Part shown: positions 17,208-27,101 of the stretch, in pieces
How positions within the stretch are numbered: position 1 is the stretch's first letter
How the letters are laid out: each line of letters opens with the position of its first letter
From: Parabacteroides sp.
Lineage (GTDB): Bacteria > Bacteroidota > Bacteroidia > Bacteroidales > Tannerellaceae
Direction of reading: 5' to 3'
Length of the DNA stretch: 64,000 nucleotides
NCBI GenBank assembly: GCA_019417325.1
Contig: DXVO01000032.1
Location: 62,001 to 126,000 of the forward strand
Program-made: the position numbers and the translations under genes
The notes under the pieces: generated by a model
Databases searched by the model: none
Told to the model about the DNA's origin: nothing
The model's input: the letters and a program-made list of their open reading frames with translations, nothing else

Positions 17208-19538
17208 GTGGAAGAATATCTGAAACATTTGAATGAGAGCCAACGTGAAGCAGTCGTCTATACCGCAGGTCCTTCTTTAGTAATAGCCGGAGCCGGATCA
17301 GGAAAAACGCGTGTACTGACATACAAAATAGCTTATTTATTGCAACAAGGATTACCTCCCCAAAGTATTTTGGCATTGACTTTTACGAATAAGGCTGCCC
17401 GTGAAATGAAAGAACGTATAGCTACATTGACTGATACGGAAACAGCCAGACGTTTATGGATGGGCACTTTTCACTCAATCTTTTCACGTATTCTGAGATA
17501 TGAAGCCGACCGCATTGGCTATCCGCATGACTTCACCATTTACGATACTGCCGATTCCAAAAGTTTATTGCGCTCTATCATTAAAGAAATGCAGTTGGAT
17601 GATAAAGTATATCGTCTTAACATGATACAAAGCCGTATATCTAATGCTAAAAATGCACTGGTAACTTATAAGGCTTATGAGCAGAGCAAGGAACTGATCG
17701 AACATGATATGGAATCGAAAGTTCCTTTGATTCGCGATATATACAAACGTTACCAGAATCGTTGCCAGCAAGCTGGTGCAATGGACTTTGATGATTTATT
17801 ATTGCAGACCAATATCTTATTCCGCGATCATCCGGATGTACTGGATAAATACCGTAACTTTTTCCAGTTCGTGTTGGTTGATGAGTATCAGGATACTAAT
17901 TTCGCCCAACATCTGATTGTTCAGCGTTTATGTGAAAAGCACCAGCGTATCTGCGTGGTAGGGGATGATGCACAAAGTATTTATTCATTTCGCGGTGCGA
18001 ACATCGATAATATCCTCCAGTTCAAAAGCCAGTATCCGGGTTGCCGTATTTTCAAGTTGGAACGGAACTATCGGTCTACCCAAAATATTGTAAATGCGGC
18101 AAACAGCCTTATCCATAAAAATACAAAGCAAATTCCGAAAACTGTCTATTCCGAAAAAGAAGAAGGGAACAAAGTTTGTGTCTTTTCTTCTTATTCCGAT
18201 TATGAAGAAGGGTATGCTGTTGCAGGCAAAATAAACGATATGCAACTGCGGAACTATGAATATGCGGATTTTGCAATTCTATATCGTACGAATGCGCAAT
18301 CGCGTATTTTGGAAGAAGCTCTTCGCAAGCGGGGTATTCCTTATAAAATATACGGGGGACTTTCATTCTACCAGCGTAAAGAGGTTAAGGATGTTATTTC
18401 TTATTTGCGTTTAATCGTCAATCCGCACGATGAAGAAGCATTCAAACGAGTTATCAATTATCCGGCCCGTGGTATAGGCGATACGACTTTAAATAAACTG
18501 ATTACGGCTGCTACCGATAATAATGTAAGTTTATGGACTGTATTGAACGACCCTATCGGATACGCTCTTTCCATTAATAGCGGTACGGCAAAGAAACTAA
18601 GTAATTTCCGGGAGTTGATACAAAGTTTTATCAACCGGAATGAAGCACATTCGGCAGAAGAGATTACCGCTGTTGTTGTAAAAGAGAGCGGTATTGTTAG
18701 TACGCTGTTTCAAGACCGTTCTGTTGAAGGTATCAGTAAACAGGAAAACTTACAGGAATTACTGAAAGGTATTTCCGAATTTTGCGAACTTCGTCGTGAG
18801 GAAGGTATAGAGCATGTTTCTCTTGCAGACTTTTTGTCGGAAGTCTCTTTGCTCACCGACCAAGATAACGAGAAGGATGAGCAGGCAAATAAGGTGACAA
18901 TGATGACAGTCCATGCTGCCAAAGGGTTGGAGTTTAAAAATGTATTTGTTGTTGGTATGGAAGAAGATTTGTTCCCGTCCATGATGGCTAAGGATAATCC
19001 GAGAGCAGTAGAAGAGGAGAGAAGGCTCTTTTATGTTGCTATCACCCGTGCGGAACAAAACTGTATCCTGACCTACGCCAACAGCCGCTATCGCAACGGA
19101 CAAAGTACGATGTGTTCTCCCAGCCGTTTCCTGAAAGATATCGATGTAAAATTTCTGCATCTGCCGGCAGATGCAATGGCTGCAGATACTTTTGCCGAAG
19201 CCCGTGAACGTTTTCAACGCCCAGCGGCATTTACTTCTCCTTTCCGGCAACCCAAAGCTGTGATAAAGGAAGAAGATACATATACATCACCTGCTGCACA
19301 AAAATTACAGCATTCAGCACGCCTTACCAAAATAGAAAATACAAACAATATTCCTTCAGCTCCGGCTACTGATTTATCGGTTCTTAGTGTAGGTGCCAAA
19401 GTCCGCCACGAACGTTTTGGAGATGGAGAAGTGACTGCGATTGAAGGAACCGGGGGTAATGCCAAAGCGACAGTGTCTTTTACTCATTTCGGACAAAAAC
19501 AATTATTGTTGAAGTTTGCAAGACTAACCATTCTCTAA
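17208..19538 (+). CDS. uvrD: UvrD/PcrA-type ATP-dependent DNA helicase
   Basis: Superfamily 1A 3'-5' helicase for nucleotide-excision and mismatch repair and for clearing proteins from DNA. The start is GTG at 17208; the protein then reads MEEYLKHLNESQREAV with motif Q and Walker A AGAGSGKT at residues 27-34, as in PcrA. Other motifs: LTFTNKAAREMKER (Ia), GTFHSIFSR, VLVDEYQDTN (II), VVGDDAQSIYSFRGA (III), LERNYRS (IV), TVHAAKGLEFKNVF (V), YVAITRAEQ (VI). The C-terminal tail (VGAKVRHERFGDGEVTAIEG) is the PcrA-type Tudor-like RNA polymerase binding module. At 776 residues it is complete. Confidence 0.95.
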   Translation: MEEYLKHLNESQREAVVYTAGPSLVIAGAGSGKTRVLTYKIAYLLQQGLPPQSILALTFTNKAAREMKERIATLTDTETARRLWMGTFHSIFSRILRYEADRIGYPHDFTIYDTADSKSLLRSIIKEMQLDDKVYRLNMIQSRISNAKNALVTYKAYEQSKELIEHDMESKVPLIRDIYKRYQNRCQQAGAMDFDDLLLQTNILFRDHPDVLDKYRNFFQFVLVDEYQDTNFAQHLIVQRLCEKHQRICVVGDDAQSIYSFRGANIDNILQFKSQYPGCRIFKLERNYRSTQNIVNAANSLIHKNTKQIPKTVYSEKEEGNKVCVFSSYSDYEEGYAVAGKINDMQLRNYEYADFAILYRTNAQSRILEEALRKRGIPYKIYGGLSFYQRKEVKDVISYLRLIVNPHDEEAFKRVINYPARGIGDTTLNKLITAATDNNVSLWTVLNDPIGYALSINSGTAKKLSNFRELIQSFINRNEAHSAEEITAVVVKESGIVSTLFQDRSVEGISKQENLQELLKGISEFCELRREEGIEHVSLADFLSEVSLLTDQDNEKDEQANKVTMMTVHAAKGLEFKNVFVVGMEEDLFPSMMAKDNPRAVEEERRLFYVAITRAEQNCILTYANSRYRNGQSTMCSPSRFLKDIDVKFLHLPADAMAADTFAEARERFQRPAAFTSPFRQPKAVIKEEDTYTSPAAQKLQHSARLTKIENTNNIPSAPATDLSVLSVGAKVRHERFGDGEVTAIEGTGGNAKATVSFTHFGQKQLLLKFARLTIL

Positions 19539-19633
19539 TTACAGAAAGAAAGCATTTAGATAATGGGATATTTTACCTTTTTGTCAAAATGATATTTGCT
19601 CTGACTTCTGAAATATAAAGCATAAAAAAAGAA

Positions 19634-19662
19634 GGCTGACTAACTTTTTCCGTTAGACAGCC
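19634..19662 (-). terminator. Terminator of clpC
   Basis: GGCTGACTAAC (19634-19644) pairs with GTTAGACAGCC (19652-19662) with one A/A mismatch; on the - strand it is followed by CTTCTTTTTTT. It may also end uvrD. Confidence 0.8.
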
Positions 19663-19686
19663 CTCATATCTTTTAATTCTATTGAA

Positions 19687-22260
19687 TTATGATTTTACAG
19701 TTTCATCTTCCTTTTCACTTTTTTTCACCTGAGTAACGATTTCCTGTTTCTCTTTATCAAAGTCGACAACAATTATGTCTCCTTCTCCTACAGAAGCACG
19801 AATAATCATTTCTGCCATTTCGTCTTCCAGATATTTCTGAATAGCACGTTTTAGAGGACGAGCTCCAAACTGAACATCATAGCCTTTGCTTGCAACAAAG
19901 TCTTTTGCCGCATCAGTAAGTTCCAATGAATATCCCAAAGCAGCAACACGTTTGTATAAGCCTTCCAGTTCGATATCGATAATCTTATGAATAGCTTCCT
20001 TGTCAAGCTGGTCGAACATAATGATGTCATCTACACGGTTCAGGAATTCAGGAGCAAAAGCTTTATTCAATGCTTTCTGAATTACACTGCGTGAAAAATC
20101 TTTATCCGGTTCGCCGGCAGCTTGTGAGCTGAAGCCAATACCACGACCAAAATCTTTCAACTGGCGTGTACCTATATTAGATGTCATGATCAGAATCGTA
20201 TTCTTGAAGTCGATTTGTCTACCCAAGCTATCAGTCAGACGACCTTCGTCCAGCACCTGCAACAGCAAGTTAAATACATCCGGGTGTGCCTTTTCTATTT
20301 CATCCAGCAAGACTACAGAATAAGGTTTACGACGCACTTTCTCTGTCAACTGTCCGCCTTCTTCATAACCTACATATCCCGGAGGCGCTCCGATAAGTCT
20401 GGATACGGCGAATTTTTCAAGATATTCACTCATATCTATACGAACTAAAGCGTCTGCTGAATCGAACAGGTACTCAGCCAGTTTCTTGGCAAGGTGAGTT
20501 TTACCAACACCCGTCGGACCAAGGAACATGAATGTACCAATTGGCTTATTCGGATCTTTCAAACCTACACGATTTCGCTGAATAGCTTTGACAATCTTTT
20601 GTACGGCATCATCCTGACCAACGACTTTCTTTTTCAGGTTTTCACCCATTTCAAGTAACTTTTGGTTCTCTGCTTTTGCTATACGTTGTACAGGTACTCC
20701 GGACATCATAGCTACAACTTCAGCCACTTTATCTTCATCCACCGTTTCCCGATGCTCTTGTAATTCCTGTTCCCATTTACTTTTAGCAGCTTCCAGTTGC
20801 AACAGATACTGACGTTCCTTATCACGGAAGCTGGCAGCAAGTTCAAAGTTTTGCGATTTCACGGCAGCAAGTTTTTCTGTCTTTGTCGCTTCAATCTTTG
20901 CTTCCAGTTCTTCTATACTTTTCGGTACAGTAATATTAGATATATGTACGCGGGAACCGGCTTCATCTAAAGCATCTATCGCTTTATCCGGGAAATTGCG
21001 GTCGCTGATATAGCGTTCTGTCAATTTGACACAAGCTTTTAATGCATCTTCCGTATAAATTACGTTGTGATGTTCTTCATACCGTTCCTTGATATTCTTC
21101 AGTATCTGCAACGTTTCCTCCGCAGTAGTCGGGTCTACGATTACTTTCTGGAAACGGCGTTCCAAAGCACCGTCTTTCTCGATGTTTTTACGATATTCAT
21201 CAAGTGTTGTAGCACCGATACATTGGATTTCTCCACGTGCTAAAGCCGGCTTTAACATATTGGCAGCATCCATTGATCCTGAAGCCGAACCAGCCCCGAC
21301 AATCGTATGAATTTCGTCAATGAAAAGGATAATGTTCGGGTTCTTGGACAATTCATTCAGTATAGCCTTGATACGTTCTTCAAACTGTCCGCGGTATTTT
21401 GTGCCGGCAACGATAGATGCCATATCCAGACTGATAACACGTTTATCAAACAATACGCGTGATACTTTACGCTGGATGATACGTAGTGCCAGACCTTCTA
21501 CTATAGCAGATTTACCAACGCCAGGTTCACCGATTAATACAGGATTGTTCTTTTTACGACGACTCAGGATTTGAGCCAAACGCTCTATTTCCTTTTCACG
21601 CCCTACAATCGGGTCTAAACGATTCTCGGCTGCAGCACGAGTCATATCCGTTCCGAAATTATCCAATACAGGAGTATCATTCGAAGATTTGGGTTGAGCA
21701 CCGCCGGAAGAGGAGCGAGGGGAGTCCTTACGAGAGGAGAATTCTTCGTCTTCATCCTCGTCGTCATCGGTATATCCGTCACTTATTTCTTCAGCTTCGC
21801 TAAATTCTTCGATACGGTTCAAGCCTGTTCCACTTACCAGATAATTATATACGTCGCGGTAACTGATACCTGCATTATTTAAAACTTTGGCTGCCACGTT
21901 ATATTCTTCTTTCAGAATGGCAAGAAGGAGATGCTCCGTTCCGGTTTCTTCTTTTTTGAATAAACGCGATTCCAACATACTCATACGGAGTACACGTTCT
22001 GTCGTTTTGCTTATGGCAATCTCATGCTGGACAGGGGACTCAGCGTCGAATGTATTCTTAATTTCTTGTTCAATTTTCTTTTTTATATCCCATTCGTCTA
22101 TATTCAGATCACGCAGTGCCTGTACGGCCTTGCCCTCACTTTCACGAATAATCGCAAGCATTAAGTGTTCCGGTCCTATATAACTGTTTTGAAGCCTTGC
22201 TGCTTCTTCACGGCTATATTCGATGACGTCCATTAATCTCTTTGAATAGTTATTTTTCAT
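19687..22260 (-). CDS. clpC: ClpC-type AAA+ protease unfoldase
   Basis: Hexameric ATPase that unfolds proteins for ClpP. Start set at ATG 22260 (MKNNYSKRLMDVIEYSREEA); the longer frame to 22284 would need a TTG lying just downstream of the promoter. The 857-residue protein has a double Clp N repeat (about 1-145), an acidic and Ser-rich linker (DDDEDEDEEFSSRKDSPRSSS), first AAA+ module with GEPGVGKSAIVEG and ILFIDEIHT, a UVR middle domain (KSQNFELAASFRDKERQYL), and second AAA+ module with GPTGVGKTHLAKK, DIIMFDQLDKEAI and GARPLKRAIQ. The UVR-type middle domain marks it as ClpC rather than ClpA or ClpB. Confidence 0.95.
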   Translation of the reverse strand: MKNNYSKRLMDVIEYSREEAARLQNSYIGPEHLMLAIIRESEGKAVQALRDLNIDEWDIKKKIEQEIKNTFDAESPVQHEIAISKTTERVLRMSMLESRLFKKEETGTEHLLLAILKEEYNVAAKVLNNAGISYRDVYNYLVSGTGLNRIEEFSEAEEISDGYTDDDEDEDEEFSSRKDSPRSSSGGAQPKSSNDTPVLDNFGTDMTRAAAENRLDPIVGREKEIERLAQILSRRKKNNPVLIGEPGVGKSAIVEGLALRIIQRKVSRVLFDKRVISLDMASIVAGTKYRGQFEERIKAILNELSKNPNIILFIDEIHTIVGAGSASGSMDAANMLKPALARGEIQCIGATTLDEYRKNIEKDGALERRFQKVIVDPTTAEETLQILKNIKERYEEHHNVIYTEDALKACVKLTERYISDRNFPDKAIDALDEAGSRVHISNITVPKSIEELEAKIEATKTEKLAAVKSQNFELAASFRDKERQYLLQLEAAKSKWEQELQEHRETVDEDKVAEVVAMMSGVPVQRIAKAENQKLLEMGENLKKKVVGQDDAVQKIVKAIQRNRVGLKDPNKPIGTFMFLGPTGVGKTHLAKKLAEYLFDSADALVRIDMSEYLEKFAVSRLIGAPPGYVGYEEGGQLTEKVRRKPYSVVLLDEIEKAHPDVFNLLLQVLDEGRLTDSLGRQIDFKNTILIMTSNIGTRQLKDFGRGIGFSSQAAGEPDKDFSRSVIQKALNKAFAPEFLNRVDDIIMFDQLDKEAIHKIIDIELEGLYKRVAALGYSLELTDAAKDFVASKGYDVQFGARPLKRAIQKYLEDEMAEMIIRASVGEGDIIVVDFDKEKQEIVTQVKKSEKEDETVKS

Positions 22261-22286
22261 ATTTATAATAATGTACTGTGACAATG

Positions 22287-22294
22287 CAAAAATA
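22287..22294 (-). promoter_or_regulatory. -7 element for clpC
   Basis: The reverse strand reads TATTTTTG, an exact match, with TTTA 19 nt upstream. It lies 26 bases before the ATG at 22260 and supports that start. Confidence 0.55.
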
Positions 22295-22465
22295 ATAAAC
22301 TCTCTGTATTATATAAACAAATTCCGTGCCATTATTCCTTAATAAAAACGTAAAAGCTCGAAGGGTTAAAATTTCAGCTCAAAAACTTTCGTGATAAACG
22401 GAAAACCCTTACCTTAGTGCACTTTTTAAAAGATGAGATATTGAGTGTAATAAATATAAAACTAA

Positions 22466-25093
22466 ATGGTTGATCAAGACAGAATTATTAAGATTAACAT
22501 CGAGGAGGAAATGAAATCTGCATACATTGACTATTCAATGTCTGTAATCGTTTCGCGTGCCCTTCCGGATGTTAGGGATGGTTTCAAACCCGTTCATCGT
22601 CGTATTTTATTTGGAATGAACGAATTGGGAAATACATCCGACAAACCTTATAAAAAATCTGCAAGAATTGTTGGTGAAGTTTTAGGTAAATATCATCCGC
22701 ATGGCGACTCTTCCGTCTATTTTGCGATGGTTCGTATGGCACAGACCTGGTCTATGCGTTATACGTTGGTCGACGGACAAGGAAACTTCGGTTCTGTAGA
22801 TGGTGACAGCCCTGCCGCTATGCGTTATACGGAAGCAAGATTAAGCAAGGTTGCGGAAGAAATGCTTCGGGATATTGACAAAGATACGGTAGACTTCCAG
22901 TTGAACTTTGATGATACACTGAAAGAACCGACCGTATTGCCTACCCGTATTCCTAACCTGCTTGTGAATGGGGGTTCCGGTATTGCCGTAGGTATGGCTA
23001 CAAATATGCCGACTCATAACCTTACTGAGGTTTTGGATGGCTGTATAGCTTATATTGATGCTCGTGGTGATATTGAAGTAGAAGGCTTGATGGAGTATAT
23101 TAAAGCTCCGGATTTTCCTACAGGTGCTACAATCTACGGATATGCCGGGGTAAAAGACGCTTTCGAAACGGGTAGGGGACGTATCATCCTGCGCGGTAAG
23201 GCTGAAATAGAAGTAGAAAATAATCACGAAAAGATAATCATTACAGAAATACCTTACCTTGTTAATAAGGCAGAGTTAATTAAAAACATTGCCGAACTGG
23301 TTAATGAGAAACGTATTGACGGTATTTCCAACGTAAATGATGAGTCCGACCGCAGCGGTATGCGTATTGTGGTGGATGTAAAAAGAGATGCAAATTCCAG
23401 CGTCGTTCTGAATAAACTTTATAAGTTAACAGCATTACAGTCTTCTTTCAGTGTAAATAATATTGCACTGGTTAACGGACGCCCTAAGTTGCTTAACCTT
23501 AAAGATATTATCAAAGCGTTTGTTGAACATCGCCGTGAAGTAGTAATCCGCCGTACTAAATTTGAATTGCGTAAAGCTGAAGAGCGTGCTCATATTTTGG
23601 AAGGCTTGATTATTGCATCCGATAATATTGATGAAGTAATCGCAATTATTAAATCTTCTAAAAGTCCGAATGAAGCTATTGAACGTTTGATGGAGCGTTT
23701 CTCTCTTTCAGAAATTCAGTCTCGCGCCATTGTTGAAATGCGCCTTCGCCAGTTAACCGGACTGGAACAGGATAAATTGCGTGCCGAATATGAAGAAATC
23801 GAAAAATTGATTGCTTATTTGAAGAGTATTCTTGAAAATGATGATCTTTGTATGCAGGTCATTAAAGATGAACTTTTGGAAATAAAAGATAAATTTGGAG
23901 ATGAACGTAAAACAGATATTGTTTATGCTTCAGAAGAATTGAATCCGGAAGATTTCTATGCGGACGATGAAATGATTATCACCATCTCCCATATGGGATA
24001 TATCAAACGTACTCCATTGAGCGAGTTTCGTGCACAAGGTCGCGGAGGAGTAGGAGCTAAGGGTTCTGAAACACGTGATGAAGATTTCGTAGAATATATC
24101 TATCCGGCATCTATGCATGCTACCTTATTAATATTCACTGCTAAAGGTAAATGTTATTGGCTGAAGGTTTTCGAAATACCGGAAGGAGCAAAGAATGCAA
24201 AAGGCAGAGCTATCCAGAATTTATTGAACATAGAACCGGATGATAAGGTTAATGCATTTATACGTGTGAAGAAATTAACAACCGATACTGATTTCATTAA
24301 TTCACACTACCTGTTATTCTGTACAAAGAAAGGTGTTATCAAAAAAACATTGCTTGAAGCATATTCACGTCCTCGTCAAAATGGAGTAAACGCTATTACT
24401 TTACGTGAAGACGATGGCTTAATTGAAGTATGTATGACAAATGGTAACAGCGAAGTGCTGATAGCAAACCGTAATGGTCGCGCTATCCGTTTCCATGAAA
24501 GTGCAGTCCGTATGATGGGACGTACCGCTTCCGGAGTTCGAGGTATGACTCTTGATGAAGATCCGAACGATGAAGTTGTAGGAATGATATGCATCAAGGA
24601 TAAAGAAAAAGATAAAGAAACTGTACTTGTTGTATCTGAACAGGGTTATGGTAAACGCTCTAATATTGATGATTACCGTATAACAAATCGTGGAGGCAAG
24701 GGAGTAAAAACTATTAATATTACAGAAAAGACAGGTAAGTTAGTGGCCATTAAAAACGTTTCAGAAGAAAATGATATTATGATTATAAATAAATCAGGTA
24801 TCACTATCCGTATGAAAGTTAAAGACCTGAATGTAATAGGCCGTGCCACTCAGGGGGTACGTCTGATTAATCTCGAAAAACGTAACGATGAAATAGCTTC
24901 TGTATGTAAAGTTATGTCTGAAACAGAGGAGGAAAGTGTCGAAATAAAAGCTGAACTTGAAGCTCAAGAGTTACGGGTAGAAAATCAAGAAAATGAACAT
25001 ATTATAGGAAATACCGGTTTGGATGATGTAACGGATGTTATCAATGGAGATAATGATAGCTCTGAAGATTCTGAAGAAATAATAGAAGAATAA
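22466..25093 (+). CDS. gyrA: DNA gyrase subunit A
   Basis: Breakage-reunion subunit of gyrase, 875 residues. Catalytic Tyr121 sits in AAMRYTEAR. The quinolone region reads HPHGDSSVYFAMVR with Ser82 intact; Phe86 at the E. coli Asp87 position is, as I recall, normal in this phylum and not a resistance sign. The C-terminal beta-pinwheel holds a GyrA box variant (TNRGGKGVKTI), which separates GyrA from ParC. The tail after about residue 815 is highly acidic. Divergent from clpC and followed after 41 bases by the TPR gene, probably one transcript. Confidence 0.97.
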   Translation: MVDQDRIIKINIEEEMKSAYIDYSMSVIVSRALPDVRDGFKPVHRRILFGMNELGNTSDKPYKKSARIVGEVLGKYHPHGDSSVYFAMVRMAQTWSMRYTLVDGQGNFGSVDGDSPAAMRYTEARLSKVAEEMLRDIDKDTVDFQLNFDDTLKEPTVLPTRIPNLLVNGGSGIAVGMATNMPTHNLTEVLDGCIAYIDARGDIEVEGLMEYIKAPDFPTGATIYGYAGVKDAFETGRGRIILRGKAEIEVENNHEKIIITEIPYLVNKAELIKNIAELVNEKRIDGISNVNDESDRSGMRIVVDVKRDANSSVVLNKLYKLTALQSSFSVNNIALVNGRPKLLNLKDIIKAFVEHRREVVIRRTKFELRKAEERAHILEGLIIASDNIDEVIAIIKSSKSPNEAIERLMERFSLSEIQSRAIVEMRLRQLTGLEQDKLRAEYEEIEKLIAYLKSILENDDLCMQVIKDELLEIKDKFGDERKTDIVYASEELNPEDFYADDEMIITISHMGYIKRTPLSEFRAQGRGGVGAKGSETRDEDFVEYIYPASMHATLLIFTAKGKCYWLKVFEIPEGAKNAKGRAIQNLLNIEPDDKVNAFIRVKKLTTDTDFINSHYLLFCTKKGVIKKTLLEAYSRPRQNGVNAITLREDDGLIEVCMTNGNSEVLIANRNGRAIRFHESAVRMMGRTASGVRGMTLDEDPNDEVVGMICIKDKEKDKETVLVVSEQGYGKRSNIDDYRITNRGGKGVKTINITEKTGKLVAIKNVSEENDIMIINKSGITIRMKVKDLNVIGRATQGVRLINLEKRNDEIASVCKVMSETEEESVEIKAELEAQELRVENQENEHIIGNTGLDDVTDVINGDNDSSEDSEEIIEE

Positions 25094-25134
25094 GTTTAAA
25101 CAATTAGAAATATTAATCTCAAATCACTATCACA

Positions 25135-26367
25135 ATGAAACGAGTATTATTGACAGTTGCACTATGTGTTGCAGCATCATCTGCTTCTTTTGCACAGAAA
25201 AAAGCTGTAAATGAAGCACAAAGTATCGCAAAAAGCGATAAAGCTGATTTTGGCGAAGCCAGAACCTTAATTAAAGGTGCACTGGAAAACCCGGAAACAA
25301 AAAATGACCCTAAAACATGGTATGTAGCAGGTGTTATTGAAGATCAGCAATTTAATGCAGAAAGAACAAAGCAGATCTTAGGACAGCAACCAAATGAGCC
25401 TGTTATGTATGAAGCATTATATGGTATTCTTCCTTATTTCGAAAAAGCTTATGAACTGGATCAGCAGCCAAATGAAAAAGGTAAAATCAAACCTAAATAC
25501 TCAAAAGATATTAAAAGTATCCTAAGTGCAAACCATATCTATTTGTTTAATGGTGGTGCCTATTATTTCGATCAGAGAGATTATAAGAAAGCTTACGAAT
25601 TTTTCAATCAATATGTAGATATTGCTAATCTGCCTATGTTTGCAGGAACAAAAACAGCAGAAAAAGACTCTACATTTATGACTGTTCAGTTCTATGCTGC
25701 AGTTGCTGCTACTCAGCTTGGTGATTCTAAAACAGCTATTGCTGCTTTGGAACGTGCTAAAAATACAGGATATCGTCAGAATGATGTTTACCAGTATCTG
25801 TGCTATGAATATGATCAAGCTAAAGATTCTGTAAGTTTGGAAAAAACATTGGAAGAAGGTATGGCTATTTTCCCTGATTCAGCTTATTATCTGAACAGTT
25901 TGATTAATATTTATATTTATTCAAACAGAAATGAAAAAGCTCTGGAATCATTGAATACAGCTATCCAAAAGAACCCAAATGATGCAAATCTTTACAATGT
26001 AATAGGTCGTGTTTACGAAACTGGTTTGAAAGATTATGACAATGCTGAAAAGAACTTTAAAAAAGCATTGGAAATAGACCCGAATTTAATTGAAGCTTTA
26101 TCAAGCTTAGGTCGTGTATACTATAACCAAGGTGTAAACAAATTGGGTGAAGCTAACACAATCAATGACACTAAAAAATATCAGGAAGAATTGGAAGTTG
26201 CCAAGAACTTATTCAAGCAAGCTCTGCCATATTTCAAGCAAGCTCATGATGCTAAACCTACAGTAAAGGAATACATGATCGCATTGAGAGGTATTTATTA
26301 CAACCTGAACATGGGACCGGAACTGGAAGCAATTGAAGCTGAAATGAACAATAGCACTGAAGAATAA
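25135..26367 (+). CDS. Exported tetratricopeptide-repeat protein
   Basis: A 410-residue protein with a signal peptide (MKRVLLTVALCVAASSASFAQ). TPR-like helical repeats cover most of it, clearest at about 275-330 (NEKALESLNTAIQKNPNDANLYNVIGRVYETG and DNAEKNFKKALEIDPNLIEALSSLGRVYYNQG). It is likely a periplasmic scaffold; no enzyme motif is seen. It lies directly behind gyrA and shares the strong terminator at 26388-26427. Codon use is ordinary but visibly richer in AAA/GAA than gyrA. Confidence 0.85.
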   Translation: MKRVLLTVALCVAASSASFAQKKAVNEAQSIAKSDKADFGEARTLIKGALENPETKNDPKTWYVAGVIEDQQFNAERTKQILGQQPNEPVMYEALYGILPYFEKAYELDQQPNEKGKIKPKYSKDIKSILSANHIYLFNGGAYYFDQRDYKKAYEFFNQYVDIANLPMFAGTKTAEKDSTFMTVQFYAAVAATQLGDSKTAIAALERAKNTGYRQNDVYQYLCYEYDQAKDSVSLEKTLEEGMAIFPDSAYYLNSLINIYIYSNRNEKALESLNTAIQKNPNDANLYNVIGRVYETGLKDYDNAEKNFKKALEIDPNLIEALSSLGRVYYNQGVNKLGEANTINDTKKYQEELEVAKNLFKQALPYFKQAHDAKPTVKEYMIALRGIYYNLNMGPELEAIEAEMNNSTEE

Positions 26368-26387
26368 ATATTTGATTTATTCTAAAT

Positions 26388-26427
26388 AAAAAACGGAAGT
26401 AAGAGAATTCTCTTACTTCCGTTTTTT
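26388..26427. terminator. 40-bp perfect palindromic terminator
   Basis: A 20-bp arm starting AAAAAACGGAAG (26388-26407) is followed directly by its exact complement ending CTTCCGTTTTTT (26408-26427), centred on GAATTC. It ends the gyrA-TPR transcript. Confidence 0.9.
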
Positions 26428-26557
26428 TATCCTTCATAGGAGAGATTTTAGAATCTTCTTAGAATACTATTAAACATAATCGTAATTATATTTTTATTCT
26501 ATATAATTCAAATAAGCCTGTTTTATTGGACAATTTAATTATTTACATAAAAAAATA

Positions 26558-26588
26558 TGAGCCAGATATTTTAAGAATACCTGGCTCA
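26558..26588 (-). terminator. Terminator of the hydrogenase operon
   Basis: TGAGCCAG-A-TATT pairs with AATA-C-CTGGCTCA (one mismatch) around TTAAG; on the - strand a run of seven T follows. Confidence 0.85.
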
Positions 26589-26610
26589 CAATAATTACAG
26601 TTGTATCTTT

Positions 26611-27099
26611 TTATTGACCTTTCATGTAATATTCAGATAATATATCTCGAACTTTTTCCGGAGTCAACCTTCCATATACTTTTCCTCCAATAGTAACAAC
26701 CGGTGCTAATCCACAAGCTCCAACACATCGCAGACAATCGAGCGAAAATAATCCGTCAGATGTAGTTTCTCCAATTTTTATATCCAATTGTCTCTGAAAC
26801 TCTTCAAGTACTTTTTCGGCACCTCTAACATAACAAGCTGTTCCCATACATACAGAAATCGGATATTTCCCTTTCGGTGTCATTGTAAAGAACGAATAAA
26901 AAGTAACTACACCATATACCCGTGAAACCGGTATATGTAAATCCGCAGCTACGATTTCCTGCACCTCACGCGGCAAATAACCAAATATTCCTTGTGCTGC
27001 ATGCAATATATTTATCAATTCTCCCGGATCATTATTATGTTGGGCACATACAGCTAATAACTCTTGAACCTTATTTTGTGGTAAATGTATTTTCTCCAT
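26611..27099 (-). CDS. hndA: NuoE-like [2Fe-2S] subunit of NAD(P)-linked hydrogenase
   Basis: A 162-residue thioredoxin-fold subunit. The four cluster ligands are visible in VCMGTACYVRG and DCLRCVGACGLAPVVTIG. It passes electrons between the flavin subunit (NuoF-like) and the hydrogenase. It begins 2 bases after the hydrogenase gene and is the last gene of the four-gene operon. As a NuoE paralogue it could formally belong to another complex, but no other Nuo genes are nearby. Confidence 0.92.
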   Translation of the reverse strand: MEKIHLPQNKVQELLAVCAQHNNDPGELINILHAAQGIFGYLPREVQEIVAADLHIPVSRVYGVVTFYSFFTMTPKGKYPISVCMGTACYVRGAEKVLEEFQRQLDIKIGETTSDGLFSLDCLRCVGACGLAPVVTIGGKVYGRLTPEKVRDILSEYYMKGQ

Positions 27100-27101
27100 A
27101 A

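Noticed and set aside
19687..22260. ClpB chaperone instead of ClpC
   Set aside because: The middle domain is a short UVR segment, not the long coiled-coil propeller of ClpB.
22700..22730. Phe86 in the GyrA quinolone region as a resistance mutation
   Set aside because: Ser82, the main resistance position, is wild type, and Phe at the E. coli Asp87 position is, to my memory, the normal residue in Bacteroidales.
22466..25093. ParC rather than GyrA
   Set aside because: The C-terminal part contains a GyrA-box-like TNRGGKG, and the N-terminal region matches GyrA.
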